DNA of 64,000 nt from Achromobacter sp. HZ34 (GCF_002209485.1 NZ_NJIX01000002.1:682001-746000); one strand, 5' to 3'. Positions 1 through 8,681 are shown, counted from the stretch's first letter. Made by a program: numbers and translations. Notes: generated by a model from the letters alone, not told the origin.

Positions 1-1353
1 GCGGTCGCGCCAGTGCGACAGGTTGTTGTCGTTCAAGCGGCCCAGCATGGTCTTGTAGCGTTCAAGGCGTTCCGGCAGCGGCATGGTCAAGGCCCGGTGC
101 AGCGTATCCGCCATGCCGTCCGTATCGTAGGGATTGACCAGCAAGGCGCCATCCGCCAGCTCCTCGGCGGCACCGGCGAATTCAGACAGCACCAGCACGC
201 CCGGATCGTCCGGCGGCTGCGCCGCCACGTATTCCTTGGCCACCAGGTTCATGCCGTCGCGCAGCGGCGTCACGTACCCCACCTGCGATGCACGGAACAA
301 GGACATCAACAAGGAACGATCGTAGGACTTGTTGATATAGCGCAGCGGCGTCCAGGACAAATCGGAGAAGCGGCCATTGATACGCCCCGCCGCGGTTTCC
401 AGCTGGCGGCGGATATGCCGGTACTGCTCCACGTCCGAACGCGACGGCGGCGCGATCTGGATGAAACTCACCTTCCCGCGATGTTCAGCCTTGTTTTCCA
501 GCAGGCGCTCGAACGCGGTAAAGCGCTCCAGCAAGCCCTTGCTGTAATCAAGCCGGTCCACGCTCAGCATCAGGCGCCGCTGCAACAAGCCCTGCTTCAG
601 GTTGGTGATCTGCTTCGAGCTGCTGTGCTTGAGCGACAGCTTCTGGATCTCATCCGGGTAGATGCCGATGGGATACGCCCCGACCCCGATGCGCTTGCCG
701 TCCAGTTCGATGGCCCGGTCCACCACACGCGACCCGCCCATGCGGCGCCGCACGTAATCGGTGAACGCGCGCCGATCGCCATCGCTCTGGAAACCCAGCT
801 GGTCGTACTCGCACATGGCTTCCACCAGTTCGCGATGCGGCGGCACGGTGGCCATGATCTGTTCAGCGGGAAAGGGGATATGCAGGAAGAAACCGATGCG
901 ATTGCGTATGCCCGCACGGCGGCAGGCCTGCGCGAAAGGCAGCAGGTGGTAGTCGTGCACCCACAGGCGGTCGTCCGGCTTGAGCAGGGGCTTGAGCCGC
1001 GCCACCAGCCATTCGTTGACCTTCAGGTAGCCCGCGTATTCACGCCGGTCGTAGCGGCTGAGATCGGGACGGTAGTGGAACACCGGCCACAAGGTGCCAT
1101 TGGAAAACCCGCGGTAATAGAGGTCGTAGTCGCTGCGCGACAAGCCCACGGTGGCATAGGTGATGTTGTCGCGCGATTCCTCCCGCACTTCCTCGGGTGC
1201 CGTGCTGCCCTCGGTGATTTCACCGTTCCACCCAAACCAGACACCACCGGCCTGCTTGAGGGCGTCGAACACCCCGACGGCCAGGCCGCCCGCGGTAGGC
1301 TTGCCTTCGGCGATCGGGGCTACCCGATTCGATATGACGATCAATCTGCTCAC
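1..1353 (-). CDS. otsA: Trehalose-6-phosphate synthase OtsA (3' end outside window)
   Basis: GT20-family enzyme that joins UDP-glucose (or a related donor) to glucose-6-phosphate, giving trehalose-6-phosphate in the cytoplasm. The start is a GTG at 1353, preceded by AAGGAG eight bases upstream. The product begins [11 protein letters not shown], the conserved N-terminus, and continues through [36 protein letters not shown] and [11 protein letters not shown] blocks typical of the family. About 451 codons are present and the frame is still open at base 1; full-length enzymes are about 460-480 residues, so little is missing. It lies 105 bp downstream of otsB on the same strand, giving the two-step trehalose pathway used in osmotic and desiccation stress. 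Long plus-strand reading frames here are shadows. Confidence 0.95.
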   Translation of the reverse strand, partial: MSRLIVISNRVAPIAEGKPTAGGLAVGVFDALKQAGGVWFGWNGEITEGSTAPEEVREESRDNITYATVGLSRSDYDLYYRGFSNGTLWPVFHYRPDLSRYDRREYAGYLKVNEWLVARLKPLLKPDDRLWVHDYHLLPFAQACRRAGIRNRIGFFLHIPFPAEQIMATVPPHRELVEAMCEYDQLGFQSDGDRRAFTDYVRRRMGGSRVVDRAIELDGKRIGVGAYPIGIYPDEIQKLSLKHSSSKQITNLKQGLLQRRLMLSVDRLDYSKGLLERFTAFERLLENKAEHRGKVSFIQIAPPSRSDVEQYRHIRRQLETAAGRINGRFSDLSWTPLRYINKSYDRSLLMSLFRASQVGYVTPLRDGMNLVAKEYVAAQPPDDPGVLVLSEFAGAAEELADGALLVNPYDTDGMADTLHRALTMPLPERLERYKTMLGRLNDNNLSHWRDR

Positions 1354-1458
1354 GGCTGAACTCCTTGCATTTCTGTTCATCGGCCGGCATGGAGCACGGC
1401 GCGTGCCTCGCGCAGCCGCCGCGAGGTCTGTACTGGTACTGTCCAGGCTTTTCAGCGT

Positions 1459-2199
1459 TCAGTAAAGTAGGGCCAACCAGCCCGCCAGGGCAGCCGGCGT
1501 GGGCATGCGCCACTGCGCGCGGGTGTCGCCCTCGCCTATCTTGATCGACACGCCGCCCAGTTGGCGAGCCATGTCGAACCCGGCTTCATCGGTCAAGTCG
1601 TCGCCCGCGAACAGCGGCAGCCGCCCGGCAAAAGGCGGCAGCTCCATCAAATGGGCAATGGCGCCGGCCTTGCTGGCCTGGCGCGGTTTGATTTCCAGCA
1701 CCATCTTGCCGGGCTGCAGCACGAAGGCATGCGTATGCGGCAGCAGCACGTCGTTGACGGCGGCGCTCACCATCTCCTGCAAGTCCGGTGCATTACGGTA
1801 ATGCAGCGCCAGGGACAGGCCCTTGTCTTCCAGTTGCAGGCCGGCGTGGGCCTGCACCAGCGGCAGCAGCGCGCGCACCATGGCGGCGACCGCCTCGTTG
1901 TCGACACTCAGCTGCGTCTGCCGCCCGTCCGGGCCGCGCAACTGCGCGCCATGCAAGCCGCCCGCGCAATAGACTTGCGGGGCCAGCAAGTGATCGATTT
2001 CGCTGATGGGCCGGCCAGAGACTATGGCCAGCGCGCCGCCGGTGGCCTCATGCAGCTGCTTGAGCGCCTCGCGCGTGGCTTCAGGCACGGCGGCCTGTTC
2101 AGGCGAGGCGGCAATGGGTGCCAGCGTTCCGTCCATGTCGAACAGAAAGGCGTAGCCAGTGATATTGTCTTTGGTGACCGGTAGGGGTGCGCTCTGCAA
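1459..2199 (-). CDS. otsB: Trehalose-6-phosphate phosphatase OtsB
   Basis: HAD-superfamily phosphatase that removes phosphate from trehalose-6-phosphate. The nucleophile motif FDMDGT (Asp21, Asp23 from the start chosen) is near the N-terminus, VSGRP follows, and GDDLTDE supplies the late acidic motif. The frame is open far upstream without family similarity and has no ATG near the catalytic motif, so I chose a TTG at 2199 that gives 246 residues; a GTGGGG stretch upstream could serve as ribosome binding site. The start is therefore uncertain by tens of bases. It is first in an otsB-otsA operon and is divergent from the two-component regulator at 2329. Confidence 0.9.
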   Translation of the reverse strand: MQSAPLPVTKDNITGYAFLFDMDGTLAPIAASPEQAAVPEATREALKQLHEATGGALAIVSGRPISEIDHLLAPQVYCAGGLHGAQLRGPDGRQTQLSVDNEAVAAMVRALLPLVQAHAGLQLEDKGLSLALHYRNAPDLQEMVSAAVNDVLLPHTHAFVLQPGKMVLEIKPRQASKAGAIAHLMELPPFAGRLPLFAGDDLTDEAGFDMARQLGGVSIKIGEGDTRAQWRMPTPAALAGWLALLY

Positions 2200-2328
2200 A
2201 ATGAATACCCCACTGCTTAGGTGGGCAGGTTTTTTTGGATAAATTGTTATACCGCGAGGGCCAGCAAGGATTACGATTCTGGAAGTTACAAAACGAGAGA
2301 AAACGCCGCGCGGCAGGGAGATTTCCTT

Positions 2329-2988
2329 ATGCGTGTCCTGCTGATCGAAGACGACAAGATGATCGGTGAAAGCGTCCACGACGGGCTGCGCGCCGAATCC
2401 TACGCCGTGGACTGGGAAAAAAATGCGCGTGGGGCGGATCTGGCCTTGCGCACTACGCCTTATGACGCCGTCCTGCTGGACCTGGGCCTGCCCGACGGCA
2501 ATGGCCTGGCCTTGCTGCGCGACCTGCGCGCCCGCAACAACCGCGTCCCGGTACTGATCGCCACCGCGCGCGACGCGGTCGCCGACCGCATCGCCGGCCT
2601 GGATGCGGGTGCCGACGATTACGTCGTCAAGCCCTACGACCTGGAAGAATTGCTGGCACGCCTGCGTGCCCTCCTGCGGCGCAGCGCCGGCCGCGCCGAA
2701 CCCGTGTTCGAGCACGACGGCGTCACCATCGATCCCCGCGATCACACGGCCACCGTCAACGGCGAACCCGTCATGCTGACGGCGCGCGAGTGGGCCGTGC
2801 TGCAGCCCTTGATCGCCCGGCCGGGCATGATCTACTCGCGCGCCCAGCTCGAAGAAAAACTCTATAGCTGGCAGGACGAGATCAGCAGCAACGCGGTCGA
2901 AGTCTATATCCACGGCCTGCGCAAGAAGCTGGGCCAGCGCTTCATCCAGAACGTGCGTGGCGTCGGCTACGTCATTCCCAAGACATGA
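2329..2988 (+). CDS. OmpR-family response regulator, PmrA/QseB-like
   Basis: A 219-residue regulator with a receiver domain (residues 1-115; acidic pocket IEDDK, phosphoacceptor Asp51 in LLDLGLPDG, conserved Lys in VVKPYD) and an OmpR-type winged helix (about 125-219, ending RGVGYVIPK). The frame opens at 2221, but ATG 2329 has a GGGAG site and begins MRVLLIEDD, the family N-terminus. Its TGA overlaps the kinase ATG as ATGA, so the two are translationally coupled. Sequence style places it in the PmrA/QseB/TctD group. A CTTAAG-N5-CCTAAG repeat downstream of the kinase resembles the DNA site of PmrA-type regulators, suggesting that the protease gene mucD is a target. Confidence 0.93.
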   Translation: MRVLLIEDDKMIGESVHDGLRAESYAVDWEKNARGADLALRTTPYDAVLLDLGLPDGNGLALLRDLRARNNRVPVLIATARDAVADRIAGLDAGADDYVVKPYDLEELLARLRALLRRSAGRAEPVFEHDGVTIDPRDHTATVNGEPVMLTAREWAVLQPLIARPGMIYSRAQLEEKLYSWQDEISSNAVEVYIHGLRKKLGQRFIQNVRGVGYVIPKT

Positions 2989-4388
2989 AAGCTTCCCACG
3001 GTCCTCGCTCGCATTCCCTCCCCCATTCCCTGCTGCACTCCCTGCGCGCGCGCCTGCTCGTCTTCCTGCTGGCCTCCATCCTGGTCGCGGCCCTGGTGCA
3101 GGGCGTGGTCGCGTATCGCAGCACGCTGCAGCAGACCGACCAGATCTTCGATGCGCAACTGGTCAGTACCGCCACGTCGCTGACAGCCGGCGACGGCCTG
3201 CTCAGTGCCACGCCCATGCCCACCGGCGATGTCGCGCCCGCCGACGACCTGATCATCCAGATCTGGACCGCCAGCGGCGCGCGCCTGTTCAAGTCGCGCA
3301 CCGGCAAGCTGCTGCCGGACCCGGTCGTGCTGGGCTTCTCCAACGTGCGGGTGGACACCTCGACCTATCGCGTCTATGCCGTGGCGTCGCCTTTCCAGGT
3401 GACGCAGGTGGCGCAGGACATGAAGGTGCGCAAGGACACCGCGCGCGCCCTGGCATTGCGCACCGTCGGCCCCATCGCCGCCGCGGCCCCTTTGCTGATG
3501 CTGGTGGTCTGGTTCGTCGTCGGCGCGTCATTGCGGCCCTTGCGCCGGACCCGCGCGGAACTGGCGGCGCGCCAGCCGGAAGCGCTGGATGCCGTCGACG
3601 AAAGCGGCCTGCCCGATGAAATCCTGCCGCTGGTACGCGAACTGAACCTGCTGCTGGACCGAACCCGCCACGCCTTCGCCCTGCAAAAGCGCTTCGTCGG
3701 CGATGCCGCCCATGAACTGCGGTCGCCGCTGGCCGCGCTGCGCCTGCAATTGCAAGCCCTGCAGCGGCCCGGTGACGCCCAGGCGCATCAGGTGGCGCTG
3801 GGCCGGCTGGCCACCGGCATCGAGCGCGCCAGCCGCCTGATCGAACAGTTGTTATCCATGGCGCGCCACGACGCCGCCACCGACACCTTGCCGGCGCAAG
3901 GGGTCGACCTGGCCGAGGTTGCCCGCCAGGCCATTGCCGACGTGCTGCCCGAGGCCAACGCGCGCGAGATGGACATCGGCATGGAGGGCCTGCCCCAGGC
4001 CTGGGTGCGCGGCAACGGCGATGCGCTGGGGCTGCTGATGCGCAATCTGCTGGACAACGCCATCAAGTACACCCCGCGCGGCGGCCGCATCGACATCATC
4101 CTGGAGACGGCGCCCACCGGGGCGCGGCTGCTGGTCGACGACAGCGGGCCGGGGGTGCCGGCGGAAGAACGCGAGCGGGTGTTCGACCGCTTTTACCGCC
4201 TGGCCAATCATGACGAGGTGGGCAGCGGCCTGGGCCTGTCCATCGTGCGTGCCATCGCCGAGCGGCATGGCGCCAGCGTACGCCTGGAACAGGCGCCGGT
4301 CCTGGGTGGCCTGCGCGTGCAGGTGGATTTTCCGCGTCCGGATGCGTCGATCACGGCATCTTCCCCCGCGGACGCGACGCTTCCCTGA
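2985..4388 (+). CDS. Sensor histidine kinase, QseC/PmrB-like
   Basis: A 467-residue membrane kinase. An N-terminal membrane segment (about residues 22-43) and a second at about 163-183 bracket a periplasmic sensor of roughly 120 residues. A HAMP-like linker follows, then the H-box FVGDAAHELRSPLAAL with His243, the N-box LLDNAIKYTPRGG and the G-boxes DSGPGVP and GSGLGLSIV. It starts on the ATG that overlaps the regulator stop codon. It should phosphorylate the upstream response regulator. The ligand cannot be read from the sequence; relatives sense iron, polymyxin or catecholamines. A hairpin with a short T-run directly after the stop probably ends the transcript. Confidence 0.92.
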   Translation: MKASHGPRSHSLPHSLLHSLRARLLVFLLASILVAALVQGVVAYRSTLQQTDQIFDAQLVSTATSLTAGDGLLSATPMPTGDVAPADDLIIQIWTASGARLFKSRTGKLLPDPVVLGFSNVRVDTSTYRVYAVASPFQVTQVAQDMKVRKDTARALALRTVGPIAAAAPLLMLVVWFVVGASLRPLRRTRAELAARQPEALDAVDESGLPDEILPLVRELNLLLDRTRHAFALQKRFVGDAAHELRSPLAALRLQLQALQRPGDAQAHQVALGRLATGIERASRLIEQLLSMARHDAATDTLPAQGVDLAEVARQAIADVLPEANAREMDIGMEGLPQAWVRGNGDALGLLMRNLLDNAIKYTPRGGRIDIILETAPTGARLLVDDSGPGVPAEERERVFDRFYRLANHDEVGSGLGLSIVRAIAERHGASVRLEQAPVLGGLRVQVDFPRPDASITASSPADATLP

Positions 4389-4411
4389 GCGGATGGGATT
4401 TCCGCTTTCTT
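4387..4411 (+). terminator. Probable intrinsic terminator after the kinase gene
   Basis: AGCGGA (4388-4393) pairs with TCCGCT (4401-4406) across a 7-base loop, and TTCTT follows. The stem is short, so termination is likely to be partial. It overlaps the kinase stop codon. Confidence 0.5.
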
Positions 4412-4425
4412 AAGTTTGGCCTAAG
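4409..4425. promoter_or_regulatory. PmrA-like direct repeat upstream of mucD
   Basis: CTTAAG (4409-4414), five bases, then CCTAAG (4420-4425). The two half-sites are 11 bp apart, one DNA turn, as in the known PmrA box (TTAA half-sites with five-base spacer). It lies between the PmrAB/QseBC-like system and the protease gene. Binding is an inference from this match. Confidence 0.45.
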
Positions 4426-4477
4426 ACTCGGGCAGCAACATGGCGCCGTGTCCCAGGAACCAGCTAAAGGAAGCGAC

Positions 4478-5956
4478 ATGAAAAACAAGACTTTGTACCC
4501 CACCCGTCTGGCGCTGGCCCTGCTGGCCGCGGGCGCCATCGGTGGTGCCGGCATCAGCGCGGCAGTCGGCTCGGCCCATGCGCAGAGCGCACCGCAGGCG
4601 ACGCAGGCGCAGCAGCAAGGACCGCAGCAGGCACAGCCCGCCGTCGGCACGGTCACGCCGCCGAACTTCGCCCAGATCACCCGCGAATACGGCCCGGCCG
4701 TGGTCAATATCAGTGTCAGCGGCCTGCGCAAGGTCTCGGCCGCCGATGACGAGGACAACCCGTTGGCGCAGTTCTTCGGCGGCCAGTTTCCCGGCATGAT
4801 GCCCGGCGGTCCCAACGTGACGCGCGAAGTGCCCATACGCGGCGAAGGCTCGGGCTTCATCATCAGCCCGGATGGCGTGATCCTGACCAATGCCCATGTG
4901 GTCAAGGACGCCAAGGAAGTCGTCGTCAAGCTGACCGACCGCCGTGAATTCCATGCCAAGGTGCTGGGCGCCGATCCGCAGACCGACGTGGCCGTGATCA
5001 AGATCGAGGCCAAGAACCTGCCGGTGGTGCGCATCGGCGACGTCGGCGCCCTGTCGGTGGGCGACTGGGTGCTGGCCATCGGTTCGCCCTACGGCCTGGA
5101 GAACACCGCCACGGCCGGCATCGTCAGCGCCAAGGGCCGTTCGCTGCCGGACGACACGTCGGTGCCTTTCATCCAGACCGACGTCGCCGTCAACCCGGGC
5201 AATTCGGGTGGTCCGCTGTTCAACGACCGCGGCCAGGTCGTCGGCATCAATTCACAGATCTACACGCGTACCGGCGGTTTCCAGGGCCTGTCCTTCTCCA
5301 TCCCCATCGACGTCGCGTACAAGATCAAGGACCAGATCCTGGCGCATGGCACGGTTGAACATGCCAAGCTGGGCGTGATGGCGCAGGAAGTGAACCAGGA
5401 CCTGGCCGACTCGTTCAAGCTGGACAGCCCCACCGGCGCGCTGATCGCCAACGTCGAGAAAGGCAGCGCCGCGGAGAAGGCCGGCCTGAGGCCGGGCGAC
5501 ATCGTCCGCGCCATCGACGGCCGCCCCATCATCTCTTCCGGCGACTTGGCCGCGGTGATCAACCTTGCCACGCCCGGCCAGAAGATCGACCTGGATGTCT
5601 GGCGCGACGGCAAGCGCGAGACGCTGACGGCCTCGCTGGGCACCCTGAGCAAGGGTGATGCGGTGGCCAGCAATGGCGACCAGGGTCCGTCGCACGGCAA
5701 GCTGGGGCTGGCGCTGCGCCGGCTGACGCCTGACGAGCGCGAGCAGGCGGACACCGACGGTCTGCTGGTGCAGCAGGCCAGCGGCCCGGCCGCCAAGGCG
5801 GGCATCCAGCGTGGCGACGTCATCCTGTCGGTCAACGGCGTGGCGGCGCGCAGCGTGGAGCAGGTGCGCGAGGCGCTGACCAAGGCCGGCAAGACGGTGG
5901 CCCTGCTGGTCCAGCGCGGCGACAGCAAGATCTTCGTGCCGGTGCAGATCGGGTAA
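4478..5956 (+). CDS. mucD: Periplasmic serine protease, DegP/MucD family
   Basis: A 492-residue DegQ/HtrA-type protease-chaperone that degrades misfolded envelope proteins. ATG 4478 has a good AAAGGAAG site and starts a Sec signal peptide (MKNKTLYPTRLALALLAAG, cleavage near AHAQ); a GTG 30 bases upstream is less likely. A Gln/Ala/Pro-rich linker precedes the trypsin-like domain with His140 (TNAHVV), Asp170 (QTDVAV) and Ser243 (GNSGGPL). Two PDZ domains follow (about residues 290-380 and 400-492). Length and the two-PDZ layout fit MucD/DegP. It sits just downstream of an envelope-stress-like two-component pair and behind a PmrA-like box. Confidence 0.95.
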   Translation: MKNKTLYPTRLALALLAAGAIGGAGISAAVGSAHAQSAPQATQAQQQGPQQAQPAVGTVTPPNFAQITREYGPAVVNISVSGLRKVSAADDEDNPLAQFFGGQFPGMMPGGPNVTREVPIRGEGSGFIISPDGVILTNAHVVKDAKEVVVKLTDRREFHAKVLGADPQTDVAVIKIEAKNLPVVRIGDVGALSVGDWVLAIGSPYGLENTATAGIVSAKGRSLPDDTSVPFIQTDVAVNPGNSGGPLFNDRGQVVGINSQIYTRTGGFQGLSFSIPIDVAYKIKDQILAHGTVEHAKLGVMAQEVNQDLADSFKLDSPTGALIANVEKGSAAEKAGLRPGDIVRAIDGRPIISSGDLAAVINLATPGQKIDLDVWRDGKRETLTASLGTLSKGDAVASNGDQGPSHGKLGLALRRLTPDEREQADTDGLLVQQASGPAAKAGIQRGDVILSVNGVAARSVEQVREALTKAGKTVALLVQRGDSKIFVPVQIG

Positions 5957-5960
5957 GCCT

Positions 5961-5990
5961 GCGGGCCGGCGGCGCTTGCTGCCGGCCCGC
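5961..5990. terminator. GC-rich stem-loop after mucD
   Basis: A perfect 10-bp stem, GCGGGCCGGC (5961-5970) with GCCGGCCCGC (5981-5990), around a 10-base loop. It begins five bases after the mucD stop. There is no T-run, so it may protect the 3' end or cause pausing rather than act as a classic intrinsic terminator. Confidence 0.5.
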
Positions 5991-6103
5991 CAAAGCCATG
6001 CGGGACGCCCTCTCGCACATGCGTCGGAATTTCTTGGTACCCTTCGGAGTCCCTGGAGGCTGCTCATCCCAGCCTCCGCCCCCAGGAATCCCGACGCGAC
6101 CCA

Positions 6104-6919
6104 GTGCCTGTTTTCTCCGTATCCGACCTTCGTCTGCCGTTTTCGTGGCCGCTTTCGTTGCGGCCTTCGTTGTCACGTTCGCTGCCATTCCAGCGCGATG
6201 CGCGCCGCTCATGGGCCGCGCGCCTGTCCGGCGCCGCGCTGGTGCTGCTGCTGGCCGCCTGCGCCTCGACAGGCCCGGTCGGCCCCGGCTATTACCGCGT
6301 CCAGGCCGGCGATACGCTGAGCCAGATCGCCCGCGCACACGGCCGCAGTGTCAGCGAGCTGGTGCGCTGGAACAACCTGTCCAGCGCCAATGAGATCGAC
6401 AAGGGCCAGGTGTTGCGCGTCGACCCGCCTGGCGGCACGGCCGCCAGCAGTGGCGGTAGCGGCGGTAGCGCCGCCAAGTCCAAGCCGGCCGGGCATGGCA
6501 GCAGCGGATCCAGCCAACCGGCCTCGCCCAAGCTGGCCCCCGGCGAGCCCATCACCGACATCAAGCTGATCTGGCCCGCGCCCGGCACCGTGGCGCGGGG
6601 CTACGGTGGCCAGTCGCGGGGCGTGAGCATCGTCAACCAGCCGGGCACTCCCATCATCGCGGCCGCGGCCGGTACCGTGGCCTACGCCAGCAATGGGCTG
6701 CGCGGCTACGGCAACCTGATCATCGTGCGGCACGGGTCGACCTACCTGACGATCTACGCGCACAACCGCAAGCTGCTGGTCAAGCAAGGCCAGTCGGTCA
6801 AGCAAGGCCAGACCATCGCGGAAATGGGCGACAGCGACAGCAAGCGCGTCGAGCTTTATTTCGAACTCCGCCGCGGCGGCACCGCCGTGGATCCCACCCG
6901 CGCCCTGCCGCCCCGATAA
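6104..6919 (+). CDS. LysM / degenerate LytM (M23) lipoprotein, NlpD-like
   Basis: Envelope lipoprotein: an Arg-rich start, a hydrophobic segment and a lipobox LLAAC at about residues 46-50, then a LysM domain (YYRVQAGDTLSQIARAHG to LRVDPPGG), a Gly/Ser linker and a C-terminal LytM domain. The zinc ligands of active M23 peptidases are missing: the first His/Asp motif is replaced by VSIVNQPG and HxH by ELYFEL. That is the pattern of NlpD/EnvC-type amidase activators, which switch on cell-wall amidases rather than cut peptidoglycan. The start is a GTG at 6104 with no strong site; a downstream TTG before the signal sequence is possible. In most Burkholderiales the main nlpD lies next to rpoS, so this is probably a paralogue. 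Confidence 0.85.
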   Translation: MPVFSVSDLRLPFSWPLSLRPSLSRSLPFQRDARRSWAARLSGAALVLLLAACASTGPVGPGYYRVQAGDTLSQIARAHGRSVSELVRWNNLSSANEIDKGQVLRVDPPGGTAASSGGSGGSAAKSKPAGHGSSGSSQPASPKLAPGEPITDIKLIWPAPGTVARGYGGQSRGVSIVNQPGTPIIAAAAGTVAYASNGLRGYGNLIIVRHGSTYLTIYAHNRKLLVKQGQSVKQGQTIAEMGDSDSKRVELYFELRRGGTAVDPTRALPPR

Positions 6920-6976
6920 CGCGGGCGGTGGCATCTGTGCTATGTTGAGCGGTTTTCCGCGCTCGCCTGCTTTCCG

Positions 6977-7828
6977 ATGGCCCTGGTTCTGGCTCGTTTC
7001 GCTTTTGGTTTTTCCCTTACCTGGATCATTGCCGGCGTCCTGCTGCTGGCCACGCTGCTATGCATACGGCTGGTAGGGATCGCCGTGGTCGCCTTCACCG
7101 ATGAACGGCGCGGCAATGTGGCCGGCGCCGTTGCCGTCGCCCTGCTGGTGATCGGCTCACTGGTGCTGATCTATTTCCTGGGTGACCGCTTGCACACGGC
7201 GCTGGGCGCGTCATTCCTGGCCGATGGCGCCAACTGGGTCGCCGGCGGCAATCATCTGTCCGCTGCCGCGGTATTCGGCGCCATGAGCGGCGTGGCCGCG
7301 CTGGCCGCCATTCCCGCATGGCTCAATCGGCCGCGCCTGACGCCGGAAGAAAAAGCCGAACGCGCCGAAGCGAACCGCGCCTTGAAGGAAAAGCTGGCGG
7401 CGGAGCGCGCCAAGGCCCGGGAGAAAGCGGAAAAGGAACACGCCAAGGCGGTCAAGGAGCAGGCCAAGGCACAGGCCGCCGCGGCCAAGGAAGCCAAGGC
7501 CGCCGCCAAAGCCGCGGGCGCCGACAGCAAGGCCGCCGCGGCCGGGGGCAAGCGCGCCAAGGCCGAGGTCGCCGCGGCGCGGGGCCCGCGCCGCGCGGGC
7601 CTGGGCTGGACGGCCCTGTTCATGTTGTTATTGGGCGCGGTCATGCTGGCCTTCGCCTTCAGCGTGGCGCCGCTGGCCCCTCCGCGTAACGCCAGCGCCG
7701 CTGCGGCTACCTATTACCTGACCCTGGCCGAGCGGGCCCGCCCCATCTACGTGGCGGGGGGCGGCCTGGTCGGGGTGGGATTGTTGCTATTGATGCTGTG
7801 GCAGGTGTGGCGCCGGCCAGCGGAGTGA
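6977..7828 (+). CDS. Unrecognised membrane protein with a Lys/Ala-rich charged linker
   Basis: I do not recognise a family. The 283-residue product has three hydrophobic segments in its N-terminal part (about 15-38, 47-67 and 90-112), then roughly 85 residues made almost wholly of Lys, Ala and Glu (repeats such as EKAEKEHAKAVKEQAKAQ, residues about 120-210), and two more membrane segments near 213-233 and 255-275. The linker should be a long helix or coiled coil. It resembles TolA-like stalks in composition only. The start is ATG 6977, 57 bp after the NlpD-like gene, so the two may be co-transcribed, hinting at a cell-envelope role. Confidence 0.7.
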   Translation: MALVLARFAFGFSLTWIIAGVLLLATLLCIRLVGIAVVAFTDERRGNVAGAVAVALLVIGSLVLIYFLGDRLHTALGASFLADGANWVAGGNHLSAAAVFGAMSGVAALAAIPAWLNRPRLTPEEKAERAEANRALKEKLAAERAKAREKAEKEHAKAVKEQAKAQAAAAKEAKAAAKAAGADSKAAAAGGKRAKAEVAAARGPRRAGLGWTALFMLLLGAVMLAFAFSVAPLAPPRNASAAAATYYLTLAERARPIYVAGGGLVGVGLLLLMLWQVWRRPAE

Positions 7829-7841
7829 GAACCGGATCAGC

Positions 7842-8399
7842 CTAGCCGCGGCCGCCGGAGCGCCGCAAGGCGCGGGGCCGCACTTCATCATGCAAGACGC
7901 GAGGCTGCGTTTCATCCTGCAAGAGGCGGGGCAGCGGTTCGTCCTGCAGGATGCGGGGCCGCGCGTCATCCAGCCAGCGCGACCATGCGCCGGAGCGGCG
8001 TCCACACGGAACGCGGTCGCCCGGCAAGATGCCATCGCTTTCCACGCCCAGGCGGCCCGGGCTCCACATGCTGGAGGAAGGGTGCTCGCCGGGCTCGGCG
8101 CCGAACGCCAGGATGATTTCCTGGGCGGCCCGCTTCACCAGCTGGACGATCTCCGGCAAGGCAATCTCATAGCCGTTCTTGCTTTCCACGGGACGGTAGC
8201 CGGCTTCCATCAGCAGCACATGCGCCAGTTGTTCCGTCGCGAAGCCGCGCACCACGGGCTCGCAATGGGCGATCGTGTAATCCGGCGGCGGTCCTTCTTC
8301 CTGTCCGCCGTCCCGTTCCACGGGTGAACGCACGGAACGCAGCAGCCATGCCATCCCCGGCATCTCGGGTCGGGTCAGAACATACAGGTATTGGGACAT
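7842..8399 (-). CDS. T5orf172/GIY-YIG-like protein with repeat tail
   Basis: A 185-residue protein behind a CAGGAG site. The N-terminal half (SQYLYVLTRPEMPGM, RSPVER, PPDYTIAHCEPV, TEQLAHVLLMEAGYRP, NGYEIALPEIVQLV) follows the pattern of the T5orf172 branch of GIY-YIG domains found in phage and plasmid proteins. The usual KIG segment after the first strand is replaced by AWLLRS, so nuclease activity is doubtful. The C-terminal third is a tail encoded by four 27-bp tandem repeats, giving 9-residue units of the type DExxPRxLQ. It faces the upstream membrane-protein gene tail to tail. Function is unknown; the family match is moderate. Confidence 0.6.
   Translation of the reverse strand: MSQYLYVLTRPEMPGMAWLLRSVRSPVERDGGQEEGPPPDYTIAHCEPVVRGFATEQLAHVLLMEAGYRPVESKNGYEIALPEIVQLVKRAAQEIILAFGAEPGEHPSSSMWSPGRLGVESDGILPGDRVPCGRRSGAWSRWLDDARPRILQDEPLPRLLQDETQPRVLHDEVRPRALRRSGGRG
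7872..7979. repeat. Four tandem 27-bp repeats (coding)
   Basis: Units at 7872-7898, 7899-7925, 7926-7952 and 7953-7979, each starting GCG(G/A)GGC and carrying TCATC or TCGTC followed by TGCA in the first three. The fourth is the most divergent. The 27-bp period keeps frame and yields nine-residue repeats at the C-terminus of the GIY-YIG-like protein. Confidence 0.85.
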
Positions 8400-8489
8400 G
8401 CGCGACTCCTGTTAGTACGCGCGACCGACCAGAAGGGAACGATTCTCAATATAATCAGCCGCGACTGACATCAGAGGAATCGGACTCAC

Positions 8490-8681
8490 ATGGCCGCATC
8501 GCACAATTTCTGGTTTGTCTGGCGGGTGCCGACCCTGCTGGGCCTGCTGACCGTCTTCGGCCTGCTTGCTGCCCTTTTGGGTACTGGCGCCTGGCACTGG
8601 GCTTCCTGGTTGGCCATGGCCCTGCCGTTAGCGGTAGTCGCACTATGCCTGACCCGACCCTCAAAACGCCAGCGTCCGTAG
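8490..8681 (+). CDS. Small two-helix membrane protein
   Basis: A 63-residue protein with two hydrophobic helices (about residues 12-32 and 36-55: VPTLLGLLTVFGLLAALLG and WLAMALPLAVVALCL) and a basic C-terminal tail RPSKRQRP. ATG 8490 follows an AGAGGAAT stretch, and a perfect TATAAT lies at 8450-8455, about 35 bp upstream. The tail orientation suggests both termini are cytoplasmic. Small proteins of this kind are common and unnamed in Alcaligenaceae. Codon use and hydrophobic pattern argue for a real gene, but no function can be given. Confidence 0.6.
   Translation: MAASHNFWFVWRVPTLLGLLTVFGLLAALLGTGAWHWASWLAMALPLAVVALCLTRPSKRQRP

Noticed and set aside
13..1359. Long plus-strand open frame over otsA
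   Set aside because: The minus-strand frame encodes a full OtsA with family motifs, a GTG start and a ribosome binding site. The plus-strand product has no recognisable pattern and follows the high-GC third-position bias.
2208..2236. Hairpin plus seven T between otsB and the response regulator as a terminator
   Set aside because: The CCCAC/GTGGG stem with a T-run would act only on plus-strand transcripts, and there is no plus-strand gene upstream. It is probably incidental.
8435..8456. Possible Fur box around GATTCTCAATATAATC
   Set aside because: Only about half of the 19-bp consensus matches, and the genes on either side have no iron link. The TATAAT core is better explained as a -10 element.
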